A stretch of 64,000 bases of DNA from JASHPR01 sp963739645 (GTDB lineage: Bacteria; Actinomycetota; Actinomycetes; Streptosporangiales; Streptosporangiaceae): assembly GCA_963739645.1 (NCBI GenBank), contig CAVUBM010000079.1:1-64000 (forward strand), given 5' to 3'. The position numbers and the translations under genes were made by a program. This document shows positions 46,596 to 56,737 of this stretch, one piece after another (position 1 is the first letter of the stretch; the number at the start of each line of letters is the position of its first letter). The notes under the pieces were generated by a model. It was not told the origin of the DNA. It was given only the letters and a program-made list of their open reading frames with translations, and did no database searches.

Positions 46596-47582
46596 ATGCC
46601 GTTCATCCTCCGCCGCCTGGCCTTCTACGTGGTGGCCGCGTGGGTGGCGCTGACCGTGAACTTCTTCATCCCGCGGGCCATGCCGGGGAACGCCGTCGAG
46701 TCGATCATGTCGAAGTTCCCCAACCTGCAGCCGTCCGCGTACCGGGCGCTGCAGGCCATGCTCGGTGTCGGCCACCCCGGCTCGCTGTGGGACCAGTACG
46801 TGGCCTATCTCGACGACGTGGCCCACCTCAACTTCGGCACCGACGTCGCCGAGTACCCGGCCAAGGTGTCCACCCTGCTGGGCGAGACGATCCCCTGGAC
46901 CTTAGCCCTGGTCGGCACCGCGACCGTGATCGCGTTCTTTGTCGGCACCGCGCTGGGCATCCTGGCCGGCTGGCGGCACGGGGGCTGGGCCGACCGGGTG
47001 CTGCCCGGGCTGATGTTCCTGCAGGCCATCCCGTACTTCTTCCTGGCGCTCGTCCTGCTCACCCTGCTCGCCGTCACCATCCACCTGTTCCCGCTGGGCC
47101 AGGGCTACGCGGGCGGCCTGATACCGGGCTGGCACTGGGCCTTCGTGAGCAGCGCGCTGTACCACTCGCTGCTGCCCGCCTTCACGATCGTGCTGACGTC
47201 GCTGGCGGGCTGGATGCTGCAGATGCGCAACGTGATGATCACCACGATCGGTGAGGACTACGTGCTGGCCGCGCAGGCCAAGGGCCTGCCCACCCACCGG
47301 GTGGTGCTCAGCTACGCGGCGCGCAACGCGCTCCTGCCCCAGCTGCAGGGCTTCGGCCTCGCCCTCGGCTTCGTGGTGTCCGGCGCCATCATCATGGAGA
47401 TCGTCTTCTCCTACCCGGGCATCGGGCTGCTGCTGCTCAACGCGGTCACGTCCAACGACTTCCCGCTGATGCAGGCCATCTTCCTGGTGATCACCTTCGC
47501 GGTCCTGCTGGCCAACCTCATCATCGACCTGGTCATCGTGGCCGTCGATCCGCGCGTCCGGGCCACGGGGGCCGCCCGGTGA
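46596..47582 (+). CDS. Opp/Dpp-type ABC permease (DppB-like)
   Basis: 328 aa, six TM helices. FILRRLAFYVVAAWVALTVN FFIPRAMPGN is the typical DppB start; the coupling helix region is EDYVLAAQAKGLPTHRVVLS YAARNALLP (EAA loop). AGGAGC precedes; GTG 46593 directly before the ATG is an alternative. Next gene start overlaps its stop. In the context of GH1 and LacI it likely imports beta-glucosides, as PepT-family importers do in Thermotoga. Confidence 0.92.
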   Translation: MPFILRRLAFYVVAAWVALTVNFFIPRAMPGNAVESIMSKFPNLQPSAYRALQAMLGVGHPGSLWDQYVAYLDDVAHLNFGTDVAEYPAKVSTLLGETIPWTLALVGTATVIAFFVGTALGILAGWRHGGWADRVLPGLMFLQAIPYFFLALVLLTLLAVTIHLFPLGQGYAGGLIPGWHWAFVSSALYHSLLPAFTIVLTSLAGWMLQMRNVMITTIGEDYVLAAQAKGLPTHRVVLSYAARNALLPQLQGFGLALGFVVSGAIIMEIVFSYPGIGLLLLNAVTSNDFPLMQAIFLVITFAVLLANLIIDLVIVAVDPRVRATGAAR

Positions 47583-48644
47583 CCGCCACGCTGCCGGTTA
47601 CCACCGACCCCACCGCGCCGGCCGCGCCGCCGCCGCCAGCTGGGCCGGTGGCGGCGGCTGCCGCTGAAGGCCAAGGCGGGCGCGGTCCTGCTCGGGCTGT
47701 TCGTGCTGACCGCGATCATCGGGCCGCTGGTCACGCCCTACGACCCCTCGTACCAGAACCCCGCGTTCAGCCTGTCCCTGCACGGGCCCGACGCCGCGCA
47801 CCTGCTCGGCACCACGCAGAGCGGCCAGGACGTGCTGTCGCAGCTCCTGGTCGGGATCCGGATGACGCTCGAGCTCGCGCTGCTGGTGGGCGTGATCGCC
47901 ACCGCGCTGTCGGTCATCGTCGGCGTGTCCGCTGCGGTCCTCGGCGGCCTGTGGGACGAGGTGCTGTCCCTGATCACCAACGTGTTCCTGGTCATCCCCG
48001 CGCTGCCGCTCCTGATCATCCTGCTCGGCTACCTGCCGCGGACCGGGCAGACCGCGACCATCCTCGTGCTCAGCGGGCTCGGCTGGCCCTGGGGGGCGCG
48101 GGTGATCCGGGCCCAGACCCTGGCCATCCGCGGCCGCGACTTCATCGCCGCCGCCCGCGAGACCGGCGAGAGCACCTGGCGGATCATCGCGTTCGAGATC
48201 ATCCCGAACGAGGTCAGCCTGATCGCGGCGAACTTCGTGAACACGGTGCTCTACGCGATCGGGGCCTCGGTCGCGCTCGCGTTCATCGGCCTGTCCAACC
48301 TGTCCACCTGGAGCCTCGGCACCATGCTCTACTGGGCCCAGAGCCAGCAGGCGCTGCAGCTCGGGGCGTGGTGGTGGTTCGCGCCGCCCGGCCTGGCCGT
48401 GGCGCTGATGGGCACCGCTCTGGTGCTGCTGAACACCGGCATCGACGAGCTCGGCAACCCGCGGCTGCGCGACGCGGCCCAGGCCACCCGGGTCGGCGGG
48501 CGCCGGGTGCGCTCCACCGACCCGACGCCGGTGCTGCAGGCACTCCCGCCGCGCCGCAGCGGGCTGGCCGGCTTCGTGCACTCGTTCTCCCGTAGCTCGC
48601 TCCTGGACGACCGGGCGCCGGCCCAGGGCGGTGACCCGCGATGA
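47579..48644 (+). pseudogene. Opp/Dpp-type ABC permease (DppC-like), N-terminal frame break
   Basis: Second permease. Start GTG 47579 overlaps the previous stop; MTATLPVTTDPTAPAAPPPP reads in frame one, then near 47635 the frame changes to WRRLPLKAKAGAVLLGLFVL. The body is typical DppC: LLGTTQSGQDVLSQLLVGIR, TM helices and EAA loop TLAIRGRDFIAAARETGEST. One base restores about 354 aa. Ends 4 bases into the ATPase gene. Confidence 0.82.
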
Positions 48645-49714
48645 GCGCCGCGGACCCGGTGCTGGCGATCCGCGACCTGTCGGTCGTCTACGGCACCACC
48701 GGCGACGACGTGCGGGCCGTGGACGGGGTGAGCCTCGACCTGCACGCGGGCGAGGTCGTCGGGCTGGTGGGCGAGAGCGGGTCCGGCAAGTCCACGCTCG
48801 CCTACGGCGCCTGCCGCCTGCTCCGCCCGCCCGCGCTGATCACCGGCGGCAGCGTCCGCTACCAGGGCCGCCGGATGGCCGCGCCCGCCGACATCCTGCA
48901 GCTCAGCCCCGACCAGCTGATGAGCCTGCGCTGGCGGGAAATCGCGATCGTGTTCCAGAGCGCGATGAACGCGCTCAACCCGATGCTCAGGGTGCGTGAC
49001 CAGCTCCTCGACGTCATCCGCGCGCACCTGCGCCTCTCCACGGGCGAGGCCACCGAGAAGGCCGGCGCGCTGCTGGACATGGTCGGCATCCCGCGCTCGC
49101 GCCTGCGGGCCTACCCGCACGAGCTCTCCGGCGGCATGCGCCAGCGGGTGATGATCGCCATGGCCCTGGCCACCGACCCCGAGGTCGTGATCATGGACGA
49201 GCCGACCACCGCGCTCGACGTCGTCGTCCAGCGCGAGATCCTCGGCCAGATCCTCGAGCTGAAGGACCGGCTCGGGTTCGCGATCCTGTTCATCACCCAC
49301 GACCTGTCCCTGCTCCTCGAGCTCGCCGACCGGATCGCGGTGATGTACGCCGGCCAGTTCCTGGAGGTCGGCACCGCGGGCGAGATCCAGCACGAGCCGG
49401 CGCACCCCTACACCAAGCGCCTGCTGCGCTCGTTCCCGTCCCTGCGCGGCGCGCGCCGGGACCTGACCGGCATTCCCGGCTCGCCACCCGACCTGCGCCA
49501 CCCGCCGCCCGGCTGCCCGTTCCTGCCCCGCTGCACCGAGGGCACCGAGGCCTGCGCCAGCATCGAGATGCGCCTCGAGCCCGTCGCCTCGTCCCCTGAT
49601 CCCTGGCACGTAACGGCCTGTCCGTTCGTTCTGCCCGACGGGGCGCCCGGGCCCGGTGAGGCCCGCCGTCTCGCCGGTGGCCGCCGGCCGAGCGCGGAGG
49701 AGCTGTCTCCGTGA
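48641..49714 (+). CDS. Oligopeptide/oligosaccharide ABC ATPase (DppD-like)
   Basis: 357 aa. Walker A GESGSGKST, Q-loop VFQSAMNALNPML, signature LSGGMRQRVMIAMALATDP, Walker B VVIMDEPTTALDVVVQ, H-loop FITHDLS, and the C-terminal oligopeptide-family extension with HPYTKRLLRSFP and PPPGCPFLPRCTEGTEAC (Cys-rich). ATGA overlap with the upstream permease. Confidence 0.93.
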   Translation: MSAADPVLAIRDLSVVYGTTGDDVRAVDGVSLDLHAGEVVGLVGESGSGKSTLAYGACRLLRPPALITGGSVRYQGRRMAAPADILQLSPDQLMSLRWREIAIVFQSAMNALNPMLRVRDQLLDVIRAHLRLSTGEATEKAGALLDMVGIPRSRLRAYPHELSGGMRQRVMIAMALATDPEVVIMDEPTTALDVVVQREILGQILELKDRLGFAILFITHDLSLLLELADRIAVMYAGQFLEVGTAGEIQHEPAHPYTKRLLRSFPSLRGARRDLTGIPGSPPDLRHPPPGCPFLPRCTEGTEACASIEMRLEPVASSPDPWHVTACPFVLPDGAPGPGEARRLAGGRRPSAEELSP

Positions 49715-50777
49715 CCAGGGAACAGGACCGCCGCCCGCAGCCGGCCGGGGAAGAGCACTCCGCGGGGACACCGGCCGTTACGCATCCGGCCTGGTACGCG
49801 GCGATCGCGTAATGGAAGCAGTGTCTCTGGGCAGGGACTTCCGGCTGGCCCGCCACCAGATCCTGCACGCGGTCCGCGACGTCTCCCTCAGCCTCTACCG
49901 CGGCACCGTGGTCGCGCTGGTCGGTGAGAGCGGATCCGGCAAGTCCACGGTGGCCCGGCTGCTGGCCGGGCAGGAGCGGCCGTCGGCCGGGACGATCCTG
50001 CTCAACGGCCGGCCGGTGGAGCTGTCCGGCCACCGGGCGTTCCGCCGGTACAAGAGCGAGGTCCAGCTCGTCTTCCAGGACCCGTTCGCCTCGCTGAACC
50101 CCGCGCACACCGTGCGCTACCACATCGAGCGCCCGCTGCGGCTGCACCGCCGCTCGCTGTCCGCCCGCGAGGTCGGGCAGGAGGCAGCGGCCCTGATGGA
50201 GCAGGTGCGCCTCACGCCCGCCGAGGACTTCCTGGCCAAGTACCCGCACGAGCTGTCGGGCGGGCAGCGGCAGCGGGTCTCGTTCGCCCGGGCGCTGGCC
50301 GCCCAGCCCAGCGTGCTGCTGGCCGACGAGCCGGTGTCCATGCTGGACGTGTCCATCCGGCTGGAGATGCTGGCCCTCCTGGACGACCTGCGCCAGCGGT
50401 TCCAGCTGGCGCTGCTCTACATCACCCACGACATCGCGTCGGCCCGGTACTTCGCCGACGAGGTGCTGGTCATGTACGCGGGGCAGATCGTCGAGCGCGG
50501 GCCCGCCGAGGACGTGACCCAGCGGCCGGCCCATCCCTACACCCAGCTCCTGGTCAGCTCGGCACCCGACCCGGACAACCTCGGCACGGCGCTGCGGAAC
50601 GGCGCGAACCGGGCCGGGCGGCCCTGGCCCGGTCGGCCCGCCGCCCGACGGCGCCTGCCCGTTCAGCCCCAGGTGCCCGTTCGCGGACGACCGGTGCCGC
50701 CGCGAGGACCCCGCGCTGCTGCAGATCTCTGCGGCCCGGGCGGCCGCGTGCTGGCGGCTCGACGTCGCCGCACCTGA
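49711..50777 (+). pseudogene. Oligopeptide/oligosaccharide ABC ATPase (DppF-like), frame breaks at both ends
   Basis: The core is intact in one frame: MEAVSLGRDFRLARHQILHA VRDVSLSLYRG, Walker A GESGSGKST, FQDPFASLNPAHT, LSGGQRQRVSFARALAAQPS, Walker B VLLADEPVSMLDVS, ITHDI and HPYTQLLVSSAPDP. The coupled GTG at 49711 is in a different frame and stops near 49810; ATG 49812 lacks a ribosome site. At the 3' end the family Cys motif GACPFSPRCPFADDRC is in another frame after about 50620. Likely functional if two indels are artefacts. Confidence 0.78.
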
Positions 50778-50874
50778 CGTTTACGCCCGACCAGAAGGAG
50801 GTGAGGACGCCAGCACGCTAGCCACGGCAGATACCAGCCGGGATATCCATCCCTCGAAGCACAGGAAGGCTGAG

Positions 50875-52585
50875 ATGGCAACAACGCATCTGAGATCGAG
50901 CAGGCTCATCGCGGTCGCGGTGACCGGCCTGCTCGCGGCCGGGCTCGGCGCCTGCTCGTCGGGCTCGGGCTCGACGAGCTCATCGGGCGGCGCGGCGGGC
51001 GCGTCGAGCACGCTGGTCATGGAGAGCTCCCCGGAGAGCGCGATCACCCAGGACTTCAACCCGTTCGTGCCCACGGTGGCCCCGCAGGGCATGGGCGCCA
51101 CCGGGCTGATCTACGAGCCGCTGCTCCAGTTCGACCTGGCCGCGCCGCCGAAGTACTACAACTGGCTGGCCACGTCCTACAAGTGGGCCGACGGCGGCAA
51201 GTCGATCACGCTTCACGATCCGGTCCGGCGTGAAGTGGAACAACGGCACCGCGATGACGCCGGCCGACGTGGTGTTCACCTACGACCTGGTGCAGAAGAA
51301 CACGGCGATCAACCTGGGCGGGCTGAAGATCTCCAGCGTGAGCGCCTCGGGCAACACGGTCACGCTCACGTTCCCGACCCCGCAGTACACCAACCTCCAG
51401 CAGGTCGCCGGCGTGCCGATCCTGCCCAAGGCGGTCTGGGGCAAGGCCGGCAACCCGGCCACGTTCACCGACGCGACGCCGGTCGGCACCGGGCCCTACA
51501 TGCTGAAGAGCTTCACGCCGCAGGGCTTCACGCTGACCAAGAACCCGAACTACTGGCAGGTGTCCCAGGTCAAGGTCCAGAACGTCTACTTCCCGGTCTA
51601 CACCTCGAACACCGGGGCGCTGAACGCGCTGTTCTCCGGGCAGATCGACTGGACGGGCAACTTCATCCCCGGGCTGCAGAAGCAGTTCGTGACCAAGGCG
51701 CCCGCCTACCACCACTTCTGGGAGGCGCCGGGCAGCACCAACGCCCTGATGCCGAACCTGAACAAGTGGCCGACCAACCAGCTGGCCGTCCGGCAGGCGA
51801 TCAGCCTGGCGGTCGAACCGCAACGTGCTCGCCACCGAGGGCGAGGCCGGGCTGGAGAACCCGGTGCTGAACGCCACCGGCATCACGCTGCCGACGTTCT
51901 CCGCCTGGAGCGGGCCGGTCGCGTCGAAGACCGTCAAGGCCACCGACGACGCGGCAGCGGCGCCAGGCCGTCCTGACGAAGGCGGGCTTCACGCAAGGGC
52001 TCCAACGGCTTCTTCCAGAAGGGCGGCAAGACCGTGTCGGTCACGCTGATCAGCCCGTCCGCGTACACCGACTACGCCGAGGTCGGCGTCGATCGTGGCC
52101 CAGGAGCTGAAGAGCGCCGGGATCGACGCGACGTTCCAGGGCCTGACCGTGAACGCCTGGAACGCCGCCATCGCCAGCGGGCGACTTCTCGATCAGCGAG
52201 CACTGGTCGAACAACGGCCTGACGCCGTACAACCTGTACGACAACTGGCTGGACAGCTCGCTCGCCATCGGCAACAGTGCCACCGGCGACTACGAGCGGC
52301 TGAAGAGCCCCGACATCGACGCCGCCCTGGCCAAGCTGGCCGGTGACTCCACGGTCGACACAGCAGACCGCGGATCTGGTGCCGATCGAGAGCTACGTCG
52401 CCGACAACCTGCCGGTGATCCCGATCACCACGGCGTCGGAGTGGTTCGAGTACAACTCGCAGCACTTCGTCGGCTGGCCGACCCAGCAGAATCCGTACGA
52501 GACCGGGCAGCCGTCGGGCACGAACAACAACGCGGGATCCGGCACCGACGAGGTGGTCATCCTGCACCTCCGCCCGCGCAGCTGA
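50875..52585 (+). pseudogene. Family-5 solute-binding lipoprotein with at least six frame breaks
   Basis: Substrate-binding protein of the importer, exported as a lipoprotein: LIAVAVTGLLAAGLGACSSG has a lipobox with Cys27. Family features follow across frames: MGATGLIYEPLLQFDLA, VKWNNGTAMTPADVVFTYDL, TPVGTGPYMLKSFTPQGFTL, GSTNALMPNLNKWPTNQLAV, then short pieces in changing frames from about 51820 to 52370, and finally DLVPIESYVADNLPVIPITT. GGAAGG precedes the ATG. Much higher break density than neighbouring genes. Confidence 0.85.
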
Positions 52586-52602
52586 CGCTGCCGGGCCAAG
52601 CG

Positions 52603-52631
52603 GGCCCGCCCCTGGGAAACCGGGGCGGGCC
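52603..52631 (+). terminator. Stem-loop terminator of the importer operon
   Basis: GGCCCGCCCC (52603-52612) pairs perfectly with GGGGCGGGCC (52622-52631) around a 9-base loop, 17 bases after the binding-protein stop. No T-run. Confidence 0.75.
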
Positions 52632-52652
52632 ACACCCCACCTGTACCGTAAC

Positions 52653-52671
52653 CCTCTGGAGTTAACAGAGG
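52653..52671. promoter_or_regulatory. Inverted repeat CCTCTG-N7-CAGAGG
   Basis: Six-base arms around GAGTTAA, about 130 bases before the nitroreductase-like gene. Candidate operator or small hairpin. Confidence 0.3.
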
Positions 52672-52799
52672 CCACACGGCATGCCGCGTCGGCGCCGCGA
52701 CGCCAGCCGCATGCCGTGGCGGCACGGCGCGCTGGCGCCGCCGGCCGCGGGGAATGAACCGTCGGCCTCGCGTCTTGAGGTGGCAGGAGGATGCCTCAG

Positions 52800-53213
52800 A
52801 TGCCTGACTGGAATAGCAAGATCATCGAAGAGTTCCGGGCCAACGCGGGAAAGGTGGGCGGCCCGTTCGAGGGCTCCCCGGTGCTGCTCCTGCACACCGT
52901 CGGGGCCAGGACCGGCCAGCAGCGCGTGAACCCGGTGATGTACCAGTCGGTGCCCGGCGGCTACGCCGTGTTCGCCACCAAGGCCGGCGCGCCGGACAAC
53001 CCGGACTGGTACCACAACCTGCTGGCCCATCCGCAGGTGAGCGCCGAGATCGGCAGCCAGACCGTCGAGCTCAAGGCCCGGGTGGCCGAGGGCAGCGAGC
53101 GGGAGACGATCTGGACCGCGCAGAAGGCCGCCTACCCGGGGTTCGCCGAGTACGAGCAGAAGACCAAGACCATCCGGCAGATCCCGGTCATCATCCTGGA
53201 GCCGGCTAGTTAG
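52800..53213 (+). CDS. Deazaflavin (F420)-dependent nitroreductase family protein
   Basis: 137 aa, the Ddn-like split beta-barrel: MPDWNSKIIEEFRANAGKVG GPFEG at the start, TGQQRVNPVMYQSVPGGYAV FATKAGAPDNPDWYHNLLAH and KTKTIRQIPVIILEPAS at the end. Relatives use reduced F420 to reduce nitro groups or quinones. AGGAGG lies 9 bases before ATG 52800, favouring it over ATG 52791. Confidence 0.9.
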   Translation: MPDWNSKIIEEFRANAGKVGGPFEGSPVLLLHTVGARTGQQRVNPVMYQSVPGGYAVFATKAGAPDNPDWYHNLLAHPQVSAEIGSQTVELKARVAEGSERETIWTAQKAAYPGFAEYEQKTKTIRQIPVIILEPAS

Positions 53214-53626
53214 TCCGCGGGTTCGGGTCCCGGCCGCGGCGGCCCGGCCGCGGCGGTCTGTCCGGCCGTGCGCAGCCCGGCCCGGGCGCGGGCCCGGCGC
53301 CGGCGGCGCCGGACCAGGCTGAGCGCCACCACCACCGCGATGATCGCGGCCTCGATCTCCGCGGTCCTGGTCAGGTTCGGCAGGTCGGATAGATTCAGCC
53401 CGCCGTTCTCGGGCTGGGCCACCCGGATGACCTGGACATTGCCGTGGCTGCCCTGGCCTGGCGGCGTCTTCTCGATCCGGCGGAACCCGGGGCCGGGCCC
53501 GCCGGGGCCGACCGGGAAGGGCGGCGCGATCACCCGGGCCGCGCTGCTGTGCTCCCAGGCCACGCCGAGAGCCACGACCACGGCCACGGCCAGCAGCGCC
53601 GCCGCAAGGTGCCGGGCGAACCTCAC
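53210..53626 (-). CDS. Small membrane protein of unknown function
   Basis: 138 aa. N-terminal TM/signal anchor FARHLAAALLAVAVVVALGV, a Pro/Gly-rich stretch, then a second hydrophobic segment AEIEAAIIAVVVALSLV followed by an Arg-rich tail (RRRRRRARARAG). GTG start overlaps the stop of the DUF4405 gene, so it is the second gene of an operon and likely works with it. Ends 4 bases inside the convergent nitroreductase gene. Confidence 0.55.
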   Translation of the reverse strand: MRFARHLAAALLAVAVVVALGVAWEHSSAARVIAPPFPVGPGGPGPGFRRIEKTPPGQGSHGNVQVIRVAQPENGGLNLSDLPNLTRTAEIEAAIIAVVVALSLVRRRRRRARARAGLRTAGQTAAAGPPRPGPEPAD

Positions 53627-54192
53627 CGGGAACGCCGCCTCGGGCGGCGGGTGACGAGGTGGCGCGCGACGGAAACGATCCACCGCCACCGCAGCGCGAC
53701 GTGCACCGGGACCAGGCCCAGCGTCACCTCGGCGGTGATGATGTGCAGCCGGTCCCAGAACGGGGTGCTGATGGTGAGGATCCCCAGGGTCGGCATCGCC
53801 ACCCGGGAGATCACGATCCCGGACGCCACGCACAGGGTCATGGCGGCCAGCAGGGCCAGGTTGACCAGCCAGATGACCCGGTCCCGGCCCCGGCGGGTGA
53901 CCAGCCTGCGGGTGGTGCGGACCACCCAGTCCCAGTGCAGGGTGAGGTGCACGAGCAGGACCAGCCCGAGTGCGAGGCCCAGCCACTCGTGGACGACCAG
54001 CCCGGTGAACCCGAAACTGTAGGCCAGCGTGTAGCCCACGAGGATCACGGCGTCGAGCCAGAAATCCAGCCGCGCCCGCGCCAGGGCCCGCCGGCGGCGG
54101 GCGGTGACGCCGGTGGCGGTGCCGGGAGAGGCCCGGCGGCCGAGATCAGTCACTGCCGCCAGTCTGCCGGGTGGGGCGGCGCGTGTCGTCAC
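53623..54192 (-). CDS. DUF4405/cytochrome b561-like membrane protein
   Basis: 189 aa with four TM helices. His residues placed as in heme b membrane anchors: GLVVHEWLGLALGLVLLVHL TLHW and FWDRLHIITAEVTLGLVPVH. Probably a small di-heme electron-transfer membrane protein. GTG start at 54192; a later GTG at 54153 is possible. Confidence 0.72.
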   Translation of the reverse strand: MTTRAAPPGRLAAVTDLGRRASPGTATGVTARRRRALARARLDFWLDAVILVGYTLAYSFGFTGLVVHEWLGLALGLVLLVHLTLHWDWVVRTTRRLVTRRGRDRVIWLVNLALLAAMTLCVASGIVISRVAMPTLGILTISTPFWDRLHIITAEVTLGLVPVHVALRWRWIVSVARHLVTRRPRRRSR

Positions 54193-54212
54193 GCCCGGGA
54201 GCTACCCTGCGG

Positions 54213-55421
54213 TCATACCTGCGGAGTAGCGCAGGGGCCGTCGCCGAGCTCGGCCAGCACCGCGGCGGTGTGCTGGCCGAGCGCCGGGACCGCGCCCATC
54301 GCGGCTTCCCGGCCGGGCACCGTCACCGGCGGCAGCAGGGCCCGCACCGGGCCGCCCGGCGTGCCGACCTCGCGCCACCGGTCCCTGGCGGCGAGCTGCG
54401 GGTGCGCCGCGAAGTCCGCCGGCGTGCGCAGCCGGGCGTTGGCGATCCCGGCCTCGTCCAGGAGGGCCACGACCTCGTCGGGGGTCAGCGCGGCGAGCGC
54501 GGTCTCGATGATGCGGGTCAGCTCGTCGTCGTGCGCCACGCGGTCGGGGTTGGTGCGGAACCGCTCGTCACCGACGAGGTCGGGCCGGCCCAGCACCCGT
54601 TCGCAGAGCACGGCCCACTCGCGGTCGTTCTGCAGGCCCAGGAACACCTGGCCGCCGGCGGCCGCGTACGGGCCGTACGGGGAGATCGACGCGTGCTGGG
54701 CGCCGGTCCGCCGGGCGGGCTGCCCGCCGTAGACCGAGTAGTAGAACGGCTGGCTCATCCACTCGCCGAGGGCGTCGAGCAGGGCCACGTCAAAGCTGGA
54801 CCCGTGGCCGGTCCGCTCGCGCTCGTACAGCGCGGTGAGCACGCCGCTGTAGGCGTACATGCCCGCGGCGATGTCGGCGACCGAGATGCCGGCCTTGCAC
54901 GGCTCCTCCGGGGTGCCGGTCACGGACAGCAGGCCAGCCTCGCACTGGATCAGCAGGTCGTACGCCTTCTTGTCCTGGTACGGGCCACCGGGCCCGTAGC
55001 CGGACACCGAGCAGCAGATCAGCCGCGGGTAGCGGGCGCGCAGGTCGGCCGCGCCGAGCCCGAGCCGGCCGGCGGCGCCGGGCGCGAGGTTCTGCACGAA
55101 CACGTCGGCCCTGCCGAGCAGCGCGGCCAGCGCCGCCTGCCCGGCCTCGCTCTTGACGTCGAGCTCCACCGACTCCTTGCCCCGGTTCAGCCACACGAAG
55201 TAGCTGGCCTGGCCGAGCACGGACCGGTCGTAACCGCGGGCGAAGTCGCCGGCACCCGGCCGCTCGACCTTGATGACCCGGGCGCCAAGGTCGGCGAGCT
55301 GCCGGGTGGCGAACGGCGCCGCCACGGCCTGCTCCAGCGCGACGACCGTGATCCCGTCCAGCGGGAGCCCCGGCGCTGGCTCGCCGGCGGTCGCCCGCTC
55401 GCCCTGGTTCATCCCAGCCAC
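54213..55421 (-). CDS. CaiB/BaiF family CoA transferase
   Basis: 402 aa. Class III CoA transferase moving CoA between acids: ITVVALEQAVAAPFATRQLA DLGARVIKVERPGAGDFARG and the catalytic Asp in YQDKKAYDLLIQCEAGL. AGISVADIAAGMYAYSGVLT is standard. Paired with an acyl-CoA dehydrogenase 28 bases upstream, suggesting activation of an organic acid and then its oxidation. Confidence 0.9.
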   Translation of the reverse strand: MAGMNQGERATAGEPAPGLPLDGITVVALEQAVAAPFATRQLADLGARVIKVERPGAGDFARGYDRSVLGQASYFVWLNRGKESVELDVKSEAGQAALAALLGRADVFVQNLAPGAAGRLGLGAADLRARYPRLICCSVSGYGPGGPYQDKKAYDLLIQCEAGLLSVTGTPEEPCKAGISVADIAAGMYAYSGVLTALYERERTGHGSSFDVALLDALGEWMSQPFYYSVYGGQPARRTGAQHASISPYGPYAAAGGQVFLGLQNDREWAVLCERVLGRPDLVGDERFRTNPDRVAHDDELTRIIETALAALTPDEVVALLDEAGIANARLRTPADFAAHPQLAARDRWREVGTPGGPVRALLPPVTVPGREAAMGAVPALGQHTAAVLAELGDGPCATPQV

Positions 55422-55449
55422 ACGGCCTCCCGTTCTCGTGGGAGCCGGG

Positions 55450-56628
55450 TCACGGCGCGACCGAGTTCCGCTTGACGAGCTGGCGGGCGATGACGTTGCG
55501 CTGGATCTCGTTCGTGCCCTCGCCGACGATCATCAGCGGCGCGTCCCTGAAGTAGCGCTCGACGTCGAACTCGGTCGAGTACCCGTAGCCGCCGTGGATG
55601 CGGACGGCATCCAGCGCGATCTGCATGGCGGCCTCCGAGGCGAACAGCTTGGCCATGCCCGCCTCCATGTCGGCGCGCTCGCCGCGGTCGTAGCAGCGGG
55701 CCGCGTGCAGGACCAGCTGGCGCGCCGCGGTCAGCTTGGTCACCATGTCGGCGAGGTAGTTGCCGATGGCCTGGTGCTGCCAGATCGGCTTGCCGAACGC
55801 CTCCCGCTCCTGCGCGTACCGCAGCGCGTCCTCCAGCGCGGCCCGGCCCACGCCGAGCGCCCGGGAGGCGACCTGGATCCGCCCGATCTCCAGGCCGCGC
55901 ATCATCTGCGCGAACCCCTCGCCCTCCCGCTCGCCGAGCATGGCCGTGCCTGGCACGCGGAAGCTGTCGAAGCTCAGCTCACAGCTCTCGATGCCCTTGT
56001 AGCCGAGCTTGGGCAGGTCACGGGAGACCACGAAGCCGGGGCCCGGCTCGACCAGGGCGATGCTGATGCCCGTGTGCGCGGGCCGGGCCGCCGGATCGGT
56101 CTTGCACAGCAGCGCGATCAGCCCCGAGCGCCGCGCGTTGGAAATCCACGTCTTGGTCCCGTTGATCACGTACGAGTCCCCACCCGCCTCCCCATCCCCC
56201 TTCACCCGGCGCGCGGTGGTCTTGATGTTCTGCAGGTCCGACCCACCGCCCGGCTCGGTCAGCGCCATGGCGGCGCGCAGCTCGCCGGTCGCCATCCGCG
56301 GCAGGTACCGCTGCTGCTGCTCGGATGTGCCGAAGGCTCGGATCAGTGTGGCCACGACCGTGTGGCTGCCCATCGCGCCGGCCAGGCTCATCCACCCTCG
56401 CGCCAGCTCCTCGGTGATCAGCGCGAAGCACGGCGTGCTGACCGCGCTGGCTCCCCACGGCTCGGGGATGACCAGGCCGAAGACACCGAGTTCCTTCATC
56501 TGGCCGATGAGCTTCTCCGGGTAGGTGTTGGCGTGCTCGAGGTCGCGCACGACGGGCTTGACCTCGCGGTTCACGAACTCGCGGACCAGTTCGACGATCG
56601 CCTGCTCGTCGGTGTTCAGCTCAGCCAC
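55450..56628 (-). CDS. Acyl-CoA dehydrogenase
   Basis: 392 aa FAD enzyme for alpha-beta desaturation of acyl-CoA. FAD-binding MALTEPGGGSDLQNIKTTAR and WISNARRSGLIALLCKT, and C-terminal catalytic Glu in APLMIVGEGTNEIQRNVIAR. Full length. Clean start ATG 56628. Upstream gene of the CoA transferase pair. Confidence 0.93.
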   Translation of the reverse strand: MAELNTDEQAIVELVREFVNREVKPVVRDLEHANTYPEKLIGQMKELGVFGLVIPEPWGASAVSTPCFALITEELARGWMSLAGAMGSHTVVATLIRAFGTSEQQQRYLPRMATGELRAAMALTEPGGGSDLQNIKTTARRVKGDGEAGGDSYVINGTKTWISNARRSGLIALLCKTDPAARPAHTGISIALVEPGPGFVVSRDLPKLGYKGIESCELSFDSFRVPGTAMLGEREGEGFAQMMRGLEIGRIQVASRALGVGRAALEDALRYAQEREAFGKPIWQHQAIGNYLADMVTKLTAARQLVLHAARCYDRGERADMEAGMAKLFASEAAMQIALDAVRIHGGYGYSTEFDVERYFRDAPLMIVGEGTNEIQRNVIARQLVKRNSVAP

Positions 56629-56737
56629 GCGGCCACCCCTTCTCGCTCCCGGCCGCTGCCGGCCGCCGGCGGCCCGGGCAGGAGCCGGTGCCGCACCTCA
56701 GCCCACCTTAGGTTGGCCCGCCCCGGGCGAGCACCGG

